Origin: SCTM01 sp965279655 | GTDB taxonomy: Bacteria > Pseudomonadota > Alphaproteobacteria > Rhodospirillales > Rhodospirillaceae | Direction: 5' to 3' | DNA length: 64,000 nucleotides | NCBI GenBank assembly: GCA_965279655.1 | Contig: OZ257255.1 | Location: forward strand, 2,170,001-2,234,000 | Shown here: positions 8,574 through 17,522 of the stretch, piece after piece | Position numbering within the stretch: position 1 is the stretch's first letter | Layout: every line of letters begins with the position of its first letter | Program-made: the position numbers and the translations under genes | Notes under the pieces: generated by a model | The model's input: only the letters and a program-made list of their open reading frames with translations | Databases searched by the model: none | What the model was told of the DNA's origin: nothing

Positions 8574-9908
8574 ATGAAGATGTTGGTTGGCCTTACGCTT
8601 TTCGCCCTTGGCCTGGGCGCTTCCATGGCCGACGCCGCCGAACCGGCCGTGCTGATCTCCAACGTCACGGTCATCGACGGCACGGGCCGGTCGCCGCAAC
8701 CGGGCCGCTCCGTCCTCATCCAGGGCGACAAGATCGTTGCCATCCGCGATCACGACATCCCAACCCCGGGCGCAACCAAGATCGACGGCCGCGGCAAGTT
8801 CCTGATCCCCGGATTAATCGACACCCACATCCACTTGCAAGGCGGCCGTGGCGCGGACCGTAACCCGACCGTGGACGTCGATACGGCGCGGCGCTTCCTG
8901 CACGGCTATCTCTATGCCGGTACGACCGCGGTCTACGATTCCGCGAACTACGACAAATTCATTTTCACGATGCGCGATCTGGAGCGGTCTGGAAAGATGA
9001 TCAGCCCCCGCATCTACGCCACGGGATACCTGCTGACCCGTCCGAAGGGCTACGCGGACGGCGGCGGTGCAGCGACGGTGGACACCTATGAGCAAGGCGT
9101 GGCCGCACTCGACAGGCTGTTCGCGCAGAAGCCGGATCTGGTCAAGTTCATCCTCGCGCCGCATACGGTCGGCATGGTGCAGGAGGTGCCGACATTTACG
9201 CCGGAGCTTTTGCATCGCATGCTGATGTACACAAATTCGCGCGGTTTCCGCACGACGGTTCATGCCACCGAAGGGCCGGTGCAGCGTCAAGCGGTCGAAG
9301 CGGGCATCGACGCCCTCGCCCATCCGGTCTACATGACCGCGACCGACAGCGAACTCGCGCCCATGATCGCCGCGCGCAACATTCCGGTGTCGACGACGCT
9401 GGTCGTGCTCTGGAACATCGCTGCGCTGGCGGAAGACTCCAAGCACTTCGACGATCCGCTCTATCGCGCGATGCTGACCCCCGAAGACCGCGTGTTCTTC
9501 CACGATGTGGAACAGCAGCGCTACAAGACGACGACGCTGGGCAAGTGGGGCAAGGAGGCGTTCCAACTTGCCTCCACCAACGTGAAGAAGCTCTACGACG
9601 CCGGGGCGACGCTGTCGCTGGGGACAGACCGCACCATCGGCGCCACCGTGCATCAGGAACTCGAACTCCTGGTCGGCCTCGGTATCCCGCCCGCGCAGGC
9701 CTTGAAGATCGGCACGTTGAATGCCGCGAAGTATCTGCGGCTGGAAGATCGCTTGGGCTCCGTGGAGGAAGGCAAGATCGCAGACCTCGTGCTGCTGGAT
9801 GCGGACCCGACCGCCGATATCAAGAATTCGCGCAAGATCAGTCAGGTGATCCTGGGCGGCAAAGTGGTCGACCGCGGCGCGCTCGATATTCCGATCAACA
9901 AGAAGTAG
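8574..9908 (+). CDS. Secreted amidohydrolase, imidazolonepropionase-like family
   Basis: The 444-residue protein has a signal peptide ending near ADAAEP and a full amidohydrolase fold. The first metal motif is DTHIHL after GKFLIPGLI. A Lys in DLVKFIL is a candidate bridging ligand. HATEG and HPVYM supply later His residues, and the strand-8 Asp lies in LGTDR. The C-terminus has the typical EEGKIADLVLLDADP. Exported members of this group act as Xaa-Pro dipeptidases or hydrolyse cyclic amides, but the sequence does not decide the substrate. The ATG at 8574 follows TGGGGAT. The Tag gene begins 10 bases after the stop, so the two may share a transcript. Confidence 0.85.
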   Translation: MKMLVGLTLFALGLGASMADAAEPAVLISNVTVIDGTGRSPQPGRSVLIQGDKIVAIRDHDIPTPGATKIDGRGKFLIPGLIDTHIHLQGGRGADRNPTVDVDTARRFLHGYLYAGTTAVYDSANYDKFIFTMRDLERSGKMISPRIYATGYLLTRPKGYADGGGAATVDTYEQGVAALDRLFAQKPDLVKFILAPHTVGMVQEVPTFTPELLHRMLMYTNSRGFRTTVHATEGPVQRQAVEAGIDALAHPVYMTATDSELAPMIAARNIPVSTTLVVLWNIAALAEDSKHFDDPLYRAMLTPEDRVFFHDVEQQRYKTTTLGKWGKEAFQLASTNVKKLYDAGATLSLGTDRTIGATVHQELELLVGLGIPPAQALKIGTLNAAKYLRLEDRLGSVEEGKIADLVLLDADPTADIKNSRKISQVILGGKVVDRGALDIPINKK

Positions 9909-9918
9909 AGCGCGCTTC

Positions 9919-10470
9919 ATGCCGAAGAGCCGTTGCACCTGGGCAGGCGCCGACCCGCAGATGCAGGCCTATCACGACGATGAGTGGGGCGTTCCGGAAT
10001 ACGACAGCCGCGCCCTATGGGAAAAGCTGATCCTGGACGGATTTCAGGCGGGGCTGTCCTGGGCGATCATCTTGCGCAAGCGCGAGGCCTTCCGGAAAGC
10101 CTTCAAGGGCTTCAAGCCCGAGGCCATCGCCAAGTACACCCAAAAGGACGTGACGCGTCTGCTGAAGGACGAAGGCATCGTCCGGTCGCGCGCCAAGATC
10201 GAGGCTACTATCGGCAATGCCAAGGCGTATCTCGCCATGAAGGCCGCGGGCGAGGACTTCGCGAAATTCGTCTGGGGCATGGCGGGCGGCAAGCCGATCC
10301 CCTTCGCTGGATCGATTCCGACCAAGACACCGCTCTCGGAAGACATGTCCAAAGCGCTCAAGAAGCGCGGCTTTAAATTCGTTGGGCCGGTGATCGTATA
10401 CGCGTGGATGCAGGCGGTCGGTATCGTCAACGATCACGGCCCCACCTGTTTTCGTCACGCGAGAAACTAG
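9919..10470 (+). CDS. tag: DNA-3-methyladenine glycosylase I
   Basis: The 183-residue protein matches Tag along its length. The opening CTWAGADPQMQAYHDDEWG gives the first Cys and His zinc ligands (C6, H19), and the C-terminal HGPTCFRH gives the second pair. The FQAGLSWAIILRKREAFRKA segment is the helix-hairpin-helix region that holds the Glu recognising the base. The enzyme removes 3-methyladenine from alkylated DNA in the cytoplasm and starts base-excision repair. It sits between two genes for exported proteins with no clear functional link. Confidence 0.95.
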   Translation: MPKSRCTWAGADPQMQAYHDDEWGVPEYDSRALWEKLILDGFQAGLSWAIILRKREAFRKAFKGFKPEAIAKYTQKDVTRLLKDEGIVRSRAKIEATIGNAKAYLAMKAAGEDFAKFVWGMAGGKPIPFAGSIPTKTPLSEDMSKALKKRGFKFVGPVIVYAWMQAVGIVNDHGPTCFRHARN

Positions 10471-10485
10471 GGAGGAACGGCGCCC

Positions 10486-12315
10486 GTGCAATTTCGCGCG
10501 TTACTATACCTAGCTTTAGGAATCGCGCTTCCCCGCGGAGCGACCGCGCAAATTGACCAACTTCAGGCCAGCTTTGATTTTCTTGTACGTCAGCGCGACG
10601 CGGGCGGGGCCCTTCTGAATTTCTCCGTTGGAGAGCGCCACTACGTATTGCCCAGCAGCTACTACGACACAGCCGCCTATTGGGGCGCTTATGTATGCGA
10701 AGGTTCCAGCGCCGCATGCGCAGTCACCGACACGTACAACATCCTCAACTACGAACTTTCCCCCGCGCCGGGTCCGGCGGGGGAGAAGCAGGTCGAACGG
10801 GTCAACGCGCACAACGGCGCTAACATCTACGATGCCGCGACGTGGCAGATCGCCGTGGTCTTGGGGGCGGAGAAGAACGGACTACGCGTCGGGTCTCCCA
10901 CCAGCGCATATGCGCTTGCCAGCGGGCTGTCCCAGTATTTGCAGCAAAGCAGCCTCCGCTCCGAGGCCAACACCGCGCCGGGAAGCAAGCGCGCGGTCAC
11001 GGTTGGAAAATCGTTCGTCTATAACGGGGCGGTGATTGGCGACGGCAAGCGCGCCTTTGCGTTTCGGACTCTGGCGCCGGAGTGGCTCGCGCGCGACCCG
11101 CTGATGGCCTCGCCATATGCCTCGTTCATCACGGCGAACAATCTGCCGCCGCTCAACCCGGCCTACGAAGTAGGACGGATATCCTGGTCCGATTGGAAGC
11201 CGATTGCCGGCGAGAATGCGTGGGCATTTCTTGTTGGGCCTTTGCAAGCCGCACACATTCACTACGTCATCGGCGAGAAGAAAGCGTTCGTGCCCTTCAG
11301 CGAACTCGCCGTGCAGAATGCGTTGGATGTCTTGCCGACATTCGCGGCGATGCAGTCTCCACTCGGCGGTGTCTACTACGCGCCGGCCGGCACCATCGGC
11401 AATGAAGGCACGGCGCCCATCCACCCGCACCAGGTCTCGGTCGAAAACAACTTCTCGCTCTATGCGGGCCTTCGCATTCTGCGTGCGACGCTGCATGCGA
11501 CGTTGGAGGGAGACACCGCCCTCCGCAGCGAGGAGAAAACCGAGATCAATGACGCGCTTCAACTCATTGAGGCCATGATTGGCGGCGGCCAGATCGGCGA
11601 GAGCCGGCCAACCAAGGGGCTTCTATCCTTCTTCCGGAACGCCGCCTGGCAGAATGGCAATTTCGTTCAAGGCGGATTGGCCAACGATCCCGGTCAAGAT
11701 CGCGACTGGGTTCCAACGACCGAGCCAAGGGCGGTGGACGTACAAACCTGGGGCATCGCCGCACTTGGGGCGAAGCAAATCGATCAGTGGTTCGGCCACG
11801 GCGCGGCGTTTGATGCGTGGCAGAACTTGAAAACGTGGGGTGCTTACGGTGTGGGGAAGACGCTGTGGGGCGTGGGTTATTCAAACCAGGATGGAAATGG
11901 GATCGATCAAGGCGGCGCCTACCGGCAAGGCGTGATGTCGGTGGAATGGACCGCGGGCGCGATCAACGCGGTCCGAAACATGATCGGCACCTACGACGCC
12001 GAAGTGCGATCCTCACCCCGATACAACGCAGCCCAGAAATACGCGGCGAGCTTGAAACAAGATGAAGCCGCAATGCTAAATGCAATCGGCGCATTGCGCA
12101 TCGATCGGTATCCGTCGATAGGCTTCCCCGGAAAGCCCGCCGACTACACCAAACTCATATCGATGAAGACGAAGCCGTATTTATACGCGAGCCGGCGTCA
12201 TCACATTCCGTTCGGCTGGTACGCGAACCCTCTTCCCAGCACAGCCTCGACCGCGTGGATGATCATGATCGCGGATCGCTTCGATCCGTTCGGACTTGGC
12301 GGCGCGCCGAATTAG
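10486..12315 (+). CDS. Secreted 609-residue protein of unknown function, possible alpha/alpha-barrel enzyme
   Basis: The start is a GTG at 10486 with GGAGG at 10471-10475, ten bases upstream. Residues 1-21 are a signal peptide ending GATAQ. The mature part is rich in Trp, Tyr, Gly and Asn. It has repeated helix-like segments ending in aromatic turns, such as DVQTWGIAALG, TLWGVGYSNQDGNG and QGVMSVEWTAGAI, which recall six-hairpin glycosidases and polysaccharide lyases. I could not assign a family. The beginning of the gene uses TTA and CTA codons that are rare in the neighbours, which could point to acquisition. Its stop overlaps the convergent DUF1345 gene by four bases (TTAG). Function is left open. 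Confidence 0.8.
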   Translation: MQFRALLYLALGIALPRGATAQIDQLQASFDFLVRQRDAGGALLNFSVGERHYVLPSSYYDTAAYWGAYVCEGSSAACAVTDTYNILNYELSPAPGPAGEKQVERVNAHNGANIYDAATWQIAVVLGAEKNGLRVGSPTSAYALASGLSQYLQQSSLRSEANTAPGSKRAVTVGKSFVYNGAVIGDGKRAFAFRTLAPEWLARDPLMASPYASFITANNLPPLNPAYEVGRISWSDWKPIAGENAWAFLVGPLQAAHIHYVIGEKKAFVPFSELAVQNALDVLPTFAAMQSPLGGVYYAPAGTIGNEGTAPIHPHQVSVENNFSLYAGLRILRATLHATLEGDTALRSEEKTEINDALQLIEAMIGGGQIGESRPTKGLLSFFRNAAWQNGNFVQGGLANDPGQDRDWVPTTEPRAVDVQTWGIAALGAKQIDQWFGHGAAFDAWQNLKTWGAYGVGKTLWGVGYSNQDGNGIDQGGAYRQGVMSVEWTAGAINAVRNMIGTYDAEVRSSPRYNAAQKYAASLKQDEAAMLNAIGALRIDRYPSIGFPGKPADYTKLISMKTKPYLYASRRHHIPFGWYANPLPSTASTAWMIMIADRFDPFGLGGAPN

Positions 12316-12944
12316 TGCGCCAGTCCAGCGGCGAGATTGACGCCCAGGGCCAAGATCGCCGTGTTGAAGAAGAACGCGATGACGCCGTGGGTCATGACCA
12401 CGCGGCGCATTTCCGCCGTGCCGGTCGCCACATCGGACACCTGCGCGGTCATCCCGACCACCAGCGCGAAGTACATGAATTCGCCGTAGCACGGCTCCTT
12501 GGTGCCGGGGAATTGCAGGCTTTTCGGCTCGTTGTAGTACAGATGCGCATAGTGGAACGCGAACACCGTGTGCACGAAGAACCAGGACAACACCAGCGTA
12601 GCCGCGCCCAAGGCGAGTTCCGTCGGATCGCGGCGCGCTTGGCCGAGGTCAAATACGATGGCAACCACCGACGCCAGCGCCGCGCCCAGCGTCACGGCAA
12701 AGATGAAGCCGTTGCCCTGATCAAGCTGCTCAGCCCGCCTGCGCATGCTGGCGACGGTCGCGCGTGACGCTGTGAGCCAGGCCATCGCGAGATAGATGGC
12801 CGCAGCGCAGCACCAACTCAGCAACACCGCCTGCGAGACCCGCATGAACTGCGCGCCGATCGCGCTGGCGCCGATCGCAATGAGGATCGACGCGGTGAGC
12901 GCCGGACGGGCGGACAGATGCCGAAAGGTTTGGGCAAGGCTCAT
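12312..12944 (-). CDS. DUF1345 family membrane protein
   Basis: The 210-residue protein has about five membrane helices, near residues 18-50, 80-100, 112-130, 155-170 and 185-205. It has the DUF1345 hallmark around residues 118-150: a Trp-Phe-Phe-Val-His helix start, then HYAHLYY and a GEFMYFALVVGM segment. The family is widespread in proteobacteria and its function is not known. The stop codon overlaps the convergent 609-residue gene. The gene reads toward that gene and lies just downstream of the second RND operon on the same strand, separated by 43 bases. Confidence 0.85.
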   Translation of the reverse strand: MSLAQTFRHLSARPALTASILIAIGASAIGAQFMRVSQAVLLSWCCAAAIYLAMAWLTASRATVASMRRRAEQLDQGNGFIFAVTLGAALASVVAIVFDLGQARRDPTELALGAATLVLSWFFVHTVFAFHYAHLYYNEPKSLQFPGTKEPCYGEFMYFALVVGMTAQVSDVATGTAEMRRVVMTHGVIAFFFNTAILALGVNLAAGLAH

Positions 12945-12987
12945 GGCCTCACCCTACCACGCCCGGCGGCAGGGGCGTCAGCGGGCG

Positions 12988-15900
12988 CTATTCCGCCGGA
13001 GCCCCGGCAAGCATCTCGCGTTCCCGGACAGGGACCTGACCGCGACGCTCGGAGGCGATCCACGTGTAAGCGGCCGGCAGCATGAACAAGGTGAACAAGG
13101 TTCCGATGCCCATGCCGAACACCACCACAACGCCCAGCGAGAACCGGGACGCGGCACCTGCCCCATCGCTGAACACCAGCGGCATGAGGCCCGCCACCAT
13201 CGCGAGCGTGGTCATGAGGATGGGCCGCAGGCGCACTTGCGCCGCCGCCTCGATCGCCGCGCGCTTGTCGTAGCCTTCCTTCATCTGCTTATCGCGCGCG
13301 AAGGCCACCATCAGGATGCCGTGCTTGGAGATCAGGCCTATGAGGGTGACCAAGCCGATCTGCGTGTAGATGTTCATGGTGGTGAGCCCGAAGTAGATCG
13401 GGATCAAGGCGCCGCACACGGACATCGGCACACTCACCAGGATCACCAGCGGATCGCGCAGGGATTCGAACTGCGCCGCCAGCACGAGGTAGATCACCAG
13501 CAGAGCGAAGGCGAAAGTGACGAACAGCTGATTGCCTTCCTGAATGTACTGCCGACTGTCGCCGAGATAGGCGAGCGAGAAGCCGTCCGGCAGCGTTGCC
13601 GCCCAGTTCTGAATGAACGCCATCGCATCACCCATGGCGACGCCCGGCAGCGGTGTCGCCTGGAAGGTCGACGAATTCATCTGCGCGAAGCGCGTCAGCG
13701 CATTGGGACGCACGGATTGGCTGACCGTTACGATGGTCGAGAGCGGAATCTGCCTGCCGGCGGCCGTCCGCACATAGAAGGAGCGCAAGGCTTCACCGGT
13801 CAGGCGCAGTTCGCGCGGCACCTGCGGGATGACCTGGTAGGCGCGGCCCTCGACAATGTACCGGTTGACGTAGTTCTCGCCGACCAGCGTGGCGAGGGTG
13901 CGCCCGATCGTGTCCATCGAGATACCCAGCGCGTTGGCTTTCGCGCGGTCGACGTTGAGCTGCACCGTCGGGCTGTTGAAATTGAGTGTCGAATCCATAG
14001 CGGTGAACATGCCGCTCTGGCGCGCCGCGACTTTCAGTTCTTCCGTCGCCTGGTAGATGCTCTCATAAGAGCCCGTGGACATCACCACGATCTGCACGGG
14101 CGGTCCGTTGCCCACGCCCGGCAGCGGCGCGGGCTGGAATATGAATGTATTCACGCCGTCGAGCTTCGCCAGTTGGCGTTGCGCGTCGCGCATGATCTCG
14201 TCCATCGAGCGATTACGTTCGTCCCAAGGCAAGATACGGCTGCCGCCCATAGCGGTCCCCGGGGCCTGATCTCTATTGATCTGTGTGAAGCGCATTGTGA
14301 CTTCGGGGATGGTACCGAAGATGTCGGATACGATGCGCATGTACTTCGACATGTATTCGATGTTCACGAACTGCGGCGCGCGAATCTGGACCCGGAAGGT
14401 GCCTTGATCCTCAGGCGGCGCGAGTTCGGTTTTCGCGTTCGTCAGCATGAAGCCGACGGCGATCAGGATGGCGGCGCCCGCGATCCCGAACCCGGCGCGA
14501 TAATCGAGCGCGGTCGACAGCGCGCGCGCGTACAAGGCGCTGACGCGATTGAGCACGTCGGTAATGGCGTGGGCGAAGCGCCCCTCCTGATCCGCCGGCT
14601 GCAAGAGGTTGGCGCACATCATCGGCGACAGGGTCAACGCAACGAGGCCGGAGATCGCCATCGCACCGGCAAGGGTGAAGGCGAATTCCTTAAACAATGC
14701 GCCGGTCAGCCCACCGAGGAAGCCGATCGGCAGATAAACCGCGGCCAGCGTGATCGCCATGGAAATCACCGGGCCGACGATCTCACGGATGCCGACGATC
14801 GCCGCATCGAACGGCGCCAGACCTTCCTCGATGTGACGGTGGATGTTCTCCACCACGACGATGGCGTCATCGACCACAAGACCAGTGGCGAGCACCATTG
14901 CCAGGAGGGTCAGCAGATTGAATGAGAAGCCGAACGCCAGCATCAGGGAGCCGGCGCCAATGATCGACAGCGGGATCGTGACGACCGGAATGATCACGGA
15001 CCGGAACGAGCCGAGAAACAGGTAGATCACCACCACGACGATGAGGATCGCTTCGGCCAGCGTCATGATCACTTCATCAATGGCCTGCTCGATGAACAGC
15101 GAGTTGTCCGTGCCGATGGCGAGTTCCATACCCGGCGGCAGCATCTTCTCGATCTGCGGGAAGAGCTTCTTGACGTCGCGCGCCACTTCGAGCGCGTTGC
15201 CGTCAGGCATCGGCTGCACGTTCAAGATGACCGTGTTCTTGCCCTGGGCCATCCCGAGGGTTTCAAAGTTCTCGCCGCTCATCTCAACCCGGGCGATATC
15301 GCCCATGGTGACCAGCACGCCCTTGCTGGACTTCACCACGAGATTGCGGAAGGCCTCGCTGTCGCTCAGGCCCGTATTGGTCTCGATATTGGCGTTGACC
15401 ACATCGCTCTTGGTCTGCCCAGGCGCCGATTGCACGTTGTTGTTGCGGATCGCATTGGCCACGTCGTCGGCCGTCACGTCGCGCGAAGCCATCCTTACCG
15501 GATCGAGCCACAGGCGCATGGCCAGGTTACTGGCGCCGATCATGCCGATATCGGCCACGCCTTCGACACCGGCGATGATCGGCTGAACGTTGCGCGTCAG
15601 GAATTCAGTGATCTCAGGCCCGGAGTAGGCGTCGTCCGGACTCATGAACATAATGAAGATGACAGGGTCGCTGCTGTTGCTCTTCGTGATGATCGGATCA
15701 TTGGCTTCGCGCGGCAGCTGCGTCTTGACCTGCTGCACTTTGGTCAACACGTCCGTCATCGCCCGGCCGGGGTCGTAGTTGAGCTTGATGACGACCTGGA
15801 CCTGGCTGCTCCCCTGCTGCGACGTGGAGGTGACGTAGTCCACGCCTTCCACCGACGACACCGCACGCTCAATCGGCGTGCTGATGAAGCCCTGCATCAG

Positions 15901-16077
15901 GTCCGGCGGCGCGCCTGGGTAAGATGTGCGGATATTGATCGTGGTGTTGCTGAGCAGCGGGTATTGCCGCACCTGCAAAAGCAGCATGGACCGTACGCCG
16001 ATCAGCAGGATCAGGAGGCTCACAACCGCCGCCAGCACCCGCCGGCGAACGAATATCTCCATCATGCGCCCGAGCAT
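12988..16077 (-). CDS. RND efflux pump inner-membrane transporter, HAE1 family
   Basis: The 1029-residue protein has the twofold RND layout: an N-terminal FVRRRVLAAVVSLLILLIG helix, a first periplasmic loop, and helix 4 with LATGLVVDDAIVVVENIHRH giving the proton-relay Asp pair. The second half contains LISKHGILMVAFA, and the C-terminus ends in a short charged tail. It differs from the pump at 4149-7262 in sequence and belongs to a different branch of the family. It lies three bases downstream of its adaptor gene, as one operon. No outer-membrane channel and no local regulator are encoded, so the substrates cannot be predicted. Confidence 0.95.
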   Translation of the reverse strand: MLGRMMEIFVRRRVLAAVVSLLILLIGVRSMLLLQVRQYPLLSNTTINIRTSYPGAPPDLMQGFISTPIERAVSSVEGVDYVTSTSQQGSSQVQVVIKLNYDPGRAMTDVLTKVQQVKTQLPREANDPIITKSNSSDPVIFIMFMSPDDAYSGPEITEFLTRNVQPIIAGVEGVADIGMIGASNLAMRLWLDPVRMASRDVTADDVANAIRNNNVQSAPGQTKSDVVNANIETNTGLSDSEAFRNLVVKSSKGVLVTMGDIARVEMSGENFETLGMAQGKNTVILNVQPMPDGNALEVARDVKKLFPQIEKMLPPGMELAIGTDNSLFIEQAIDEVIMTLAEAILIVVVVIYLFLGSFRSVIIPVVTIPLSIIGAGSLMLAFGFSFNLLTLLAMVLATGLVVDDAIVVVENIHRHIEEGLAPFDAAIVGIREIVGPVISMAITLAAVYLPIGFLGGLTGALFKEFAFTLAGAMAISGLVALTLSPMMCANLLQPADQEGRFAHAITDVLNRVSALYARALSTALDYRAGFGIAGAAILIAVGFMLTNAKTELAPPEDQGTFRVQIRAPQFVNIEYMSKYMRIVSDIFGTIPEVTMRFTQINRDQAPGTAMGGSRILPWDERNRSMDEIMRDAQRQLAKLDGVNTFIFQPAPLPGVGNGPPVQIVVMSTGSYESIYQATEELKVAARQSGMFTAMDSTLNFNSPTVQLNVDRAKANALGISMDTIGRTLATLVGENYVNRYIVEGRAYQVIPQVPRELRLTGEALRSFYVRTAAGRQIPLSTIVTVSQSVRPNALTRFAQMNSSTFQATPLPGVAMGDAMAFIQNWAATLPDGFSLAYLGDSRQYIQEGNQLFVTFAFALLVIYLVLAAQFESLRDPLVILVSVPMSVCGALIPIYFGLTTMNIYTQIGLVTLIGLISKHGILMVAFARDKQMKEGYDKRAAIEAAAQVRLRPILMTTLAMVAGLMPLVFSDGAGAASRFSLGVVVVFGMGIGTLFTLFMLPAAYTWIASERRGQVPVREREMLAGAPAE

Positions 16078-16080
16078 GAC

Positions 16081-17271
16081 TTACGGCCTCGCGGGCTGCG
16101 GCGGCGCTTCGGCAGGAGCCTCTTCACGCAACGTGATCGGGCTGCCGTCGAACAGTTTCACCTGACCCGACGTGATCACGCGGTCGCCCGCTTTGAGGCC
16201 CTTCAGCACGACCACGCGGCCATCCATGGAGGTTCCGGTGCGTACGGCGGTCTTCTTCGCTTTCAGGACCGGCTTGCCGTCCGGCCCCTTGTCCTCCGCA
16301 ACCAGGAACACGGTGTTGCCGGCCAGGGAGTAGGCGATCGCGATCTCCGGCACCGTCAACACGTTCGGCTTTTCGCCGGTATCGACGTGCACGCTGGCGG
16401 ACATGCCGGGCATGATCGTGCCGTCGGTATTCTCGGCAATGGCGTGTACAGGGATCGTGCGGGTGGTCTCGTCCACTTCCGGATCGATCACGGCGATCTT
16501 CGCGTTGAACTTGCGATCGGGAAAGGCATCGACCGAGAACGCTACGGCCTGATCGAGCGCGATGCTGGGGCGGCTCTGTTCGGGCAAGGTGAAATGCAGA
16601 TACAGCCGGCTCTTGTCGGACAGTTGCGCTACCGGTGTTCCCGGATTCACGAACTCGCCGACGTCGACGAGATTGAGGCCGAGGTCGCCCTCGAACGGCG
16701 CCCGCAAGGCTTTCTTCGCGATCGCGGCTTGCGCGCGGGCGATGCCAGCGGTCGCGACGTCGTACTGGCTTTGTGTCTGATCGAGTTGGGCGCGGGTCGC
16801 GTTGCCGCTTTGTGTCAGTTGCTTGGAGCGCGTCAGCGCGAATTCGGCGAGGCGCTGTTGCGCGCGGAAATTCGCCAGGTCCGCCTGCTCGGCGGTATCA
16901 TTCAGTTGCACGAGAAGGTCGCCCTTCTTCACATGCGCGCCGGGCGTGAAGGCGATGCGCGTGACGCTGCCGCCGGCTTCCACCGACAAGGTCGCGCGCG
17001 TGATCGCGGCGAGCGAGCCGACAGCCGACAGGACTTCCGGCAGGGCATGAGGCGTGGTGACTTCGGAGGTGACGGACAGCGGGGCTGGACGATTGGCGGC
17101 TAGGCGCGCGCGCGCCATGGACTCCCGTACGGTCTGGAACGCGAACAGGCCGCCCAGCAGCGCGAGCGCGATTACGCCGACGGTAATGATCACCGCCCGC
17201 CGCTTCGTCGCCGACACCGTGCGTGGGGCCGTCCTGACCGTGCCCACAGAGACAGAATCTTGAAAATTCAT
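16081..17271 (-). CDS. RND pump periplasmic adaptor, AcrA/MexC type
   Basis: This is a 396-residue membrane fusion protein. A membrane anchor lies at residues 28-48. The first lipoyl half reads GGSVTRIAFTPGAHVKKGDL. An alpha-hairpin spans roughly residues 115-165 and is rich in Gln, Arg and Ala. The second lipoyl half is LRAPFEGDLGLNLVDVGEFV. Beta-barrel and proximal domains end with a Pro/Ala-rich tail. It is the first gene of an operon with the transporter at 12988-16077. The 251-base gap upstream, to the tannase gene, holds the probable promoter and no recognisable gene; I saw no convincing palindromic operator. Confidence 0.94.
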   Translation of the reverse strand: MNFQDSVSVGTVRTAPRTVSATKRRAVIITVGVIALALLGGLFAFQTVRESMARARLAANRPAPLSVTSEVTTPHALPEVLSAVGSLAAITRATLSVEAGGSVTRIAFTPGAHVKKGDLLVQLNDTAEQADLANFRAQQRLAEFALTRSKQLTQSGNATRAQLDQTQSQYDVATAGIARAQAAIAKKALRAPFEGDLGLNLVDVGEFVNPGTPVAQLSDKSRLYLHFTLPEQSRPSIALDQAVAFSVDAFPDRKFNAKIAVIDPEVDETTRTIPVHAIAENTDGTIMPGMSASVHVDTGEKPNVLTVPEIAIAYSLAGNTVFLVAEDKGPDGKPVLKAKKTAVRTGTSMDGRVVVLKGLKAGDRVITSGQVKLFDGSPITLREEAPAEAPPQPARP

Positions 17272-17522
17272 ACGCTTACATCCAGGTGCACCACCCTACC
17301 AGCACCGGGGGTAGAAGAGCTACTTTTTAACACGCGCGGCTCAACACATGGGCTTGGAATGGCGTAGATTTATCCCCGGATAGAGCAGTCCCCGAGGCGA
17401 CCGTCCAGCGTGAAAACGGCCCGGAACGCTGTCGGAGCACAGCGCCGCGGTAGCCCTTCCGGGTATCGCGTTGGCCCCGTGGCTAAATCGGCGGCTGCCG
17501 ACAGCACCATAACGAGATTTTG

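Noticed and set aside
12796..14925. A 709-residue open frame on the plus strand opposite an RND pump gene
   Set aside because: It is antisense to a clear RND transporter. Its translation is Arg/His-rich with no fold pattern, as expected when high-GC codons are read on the other strand.
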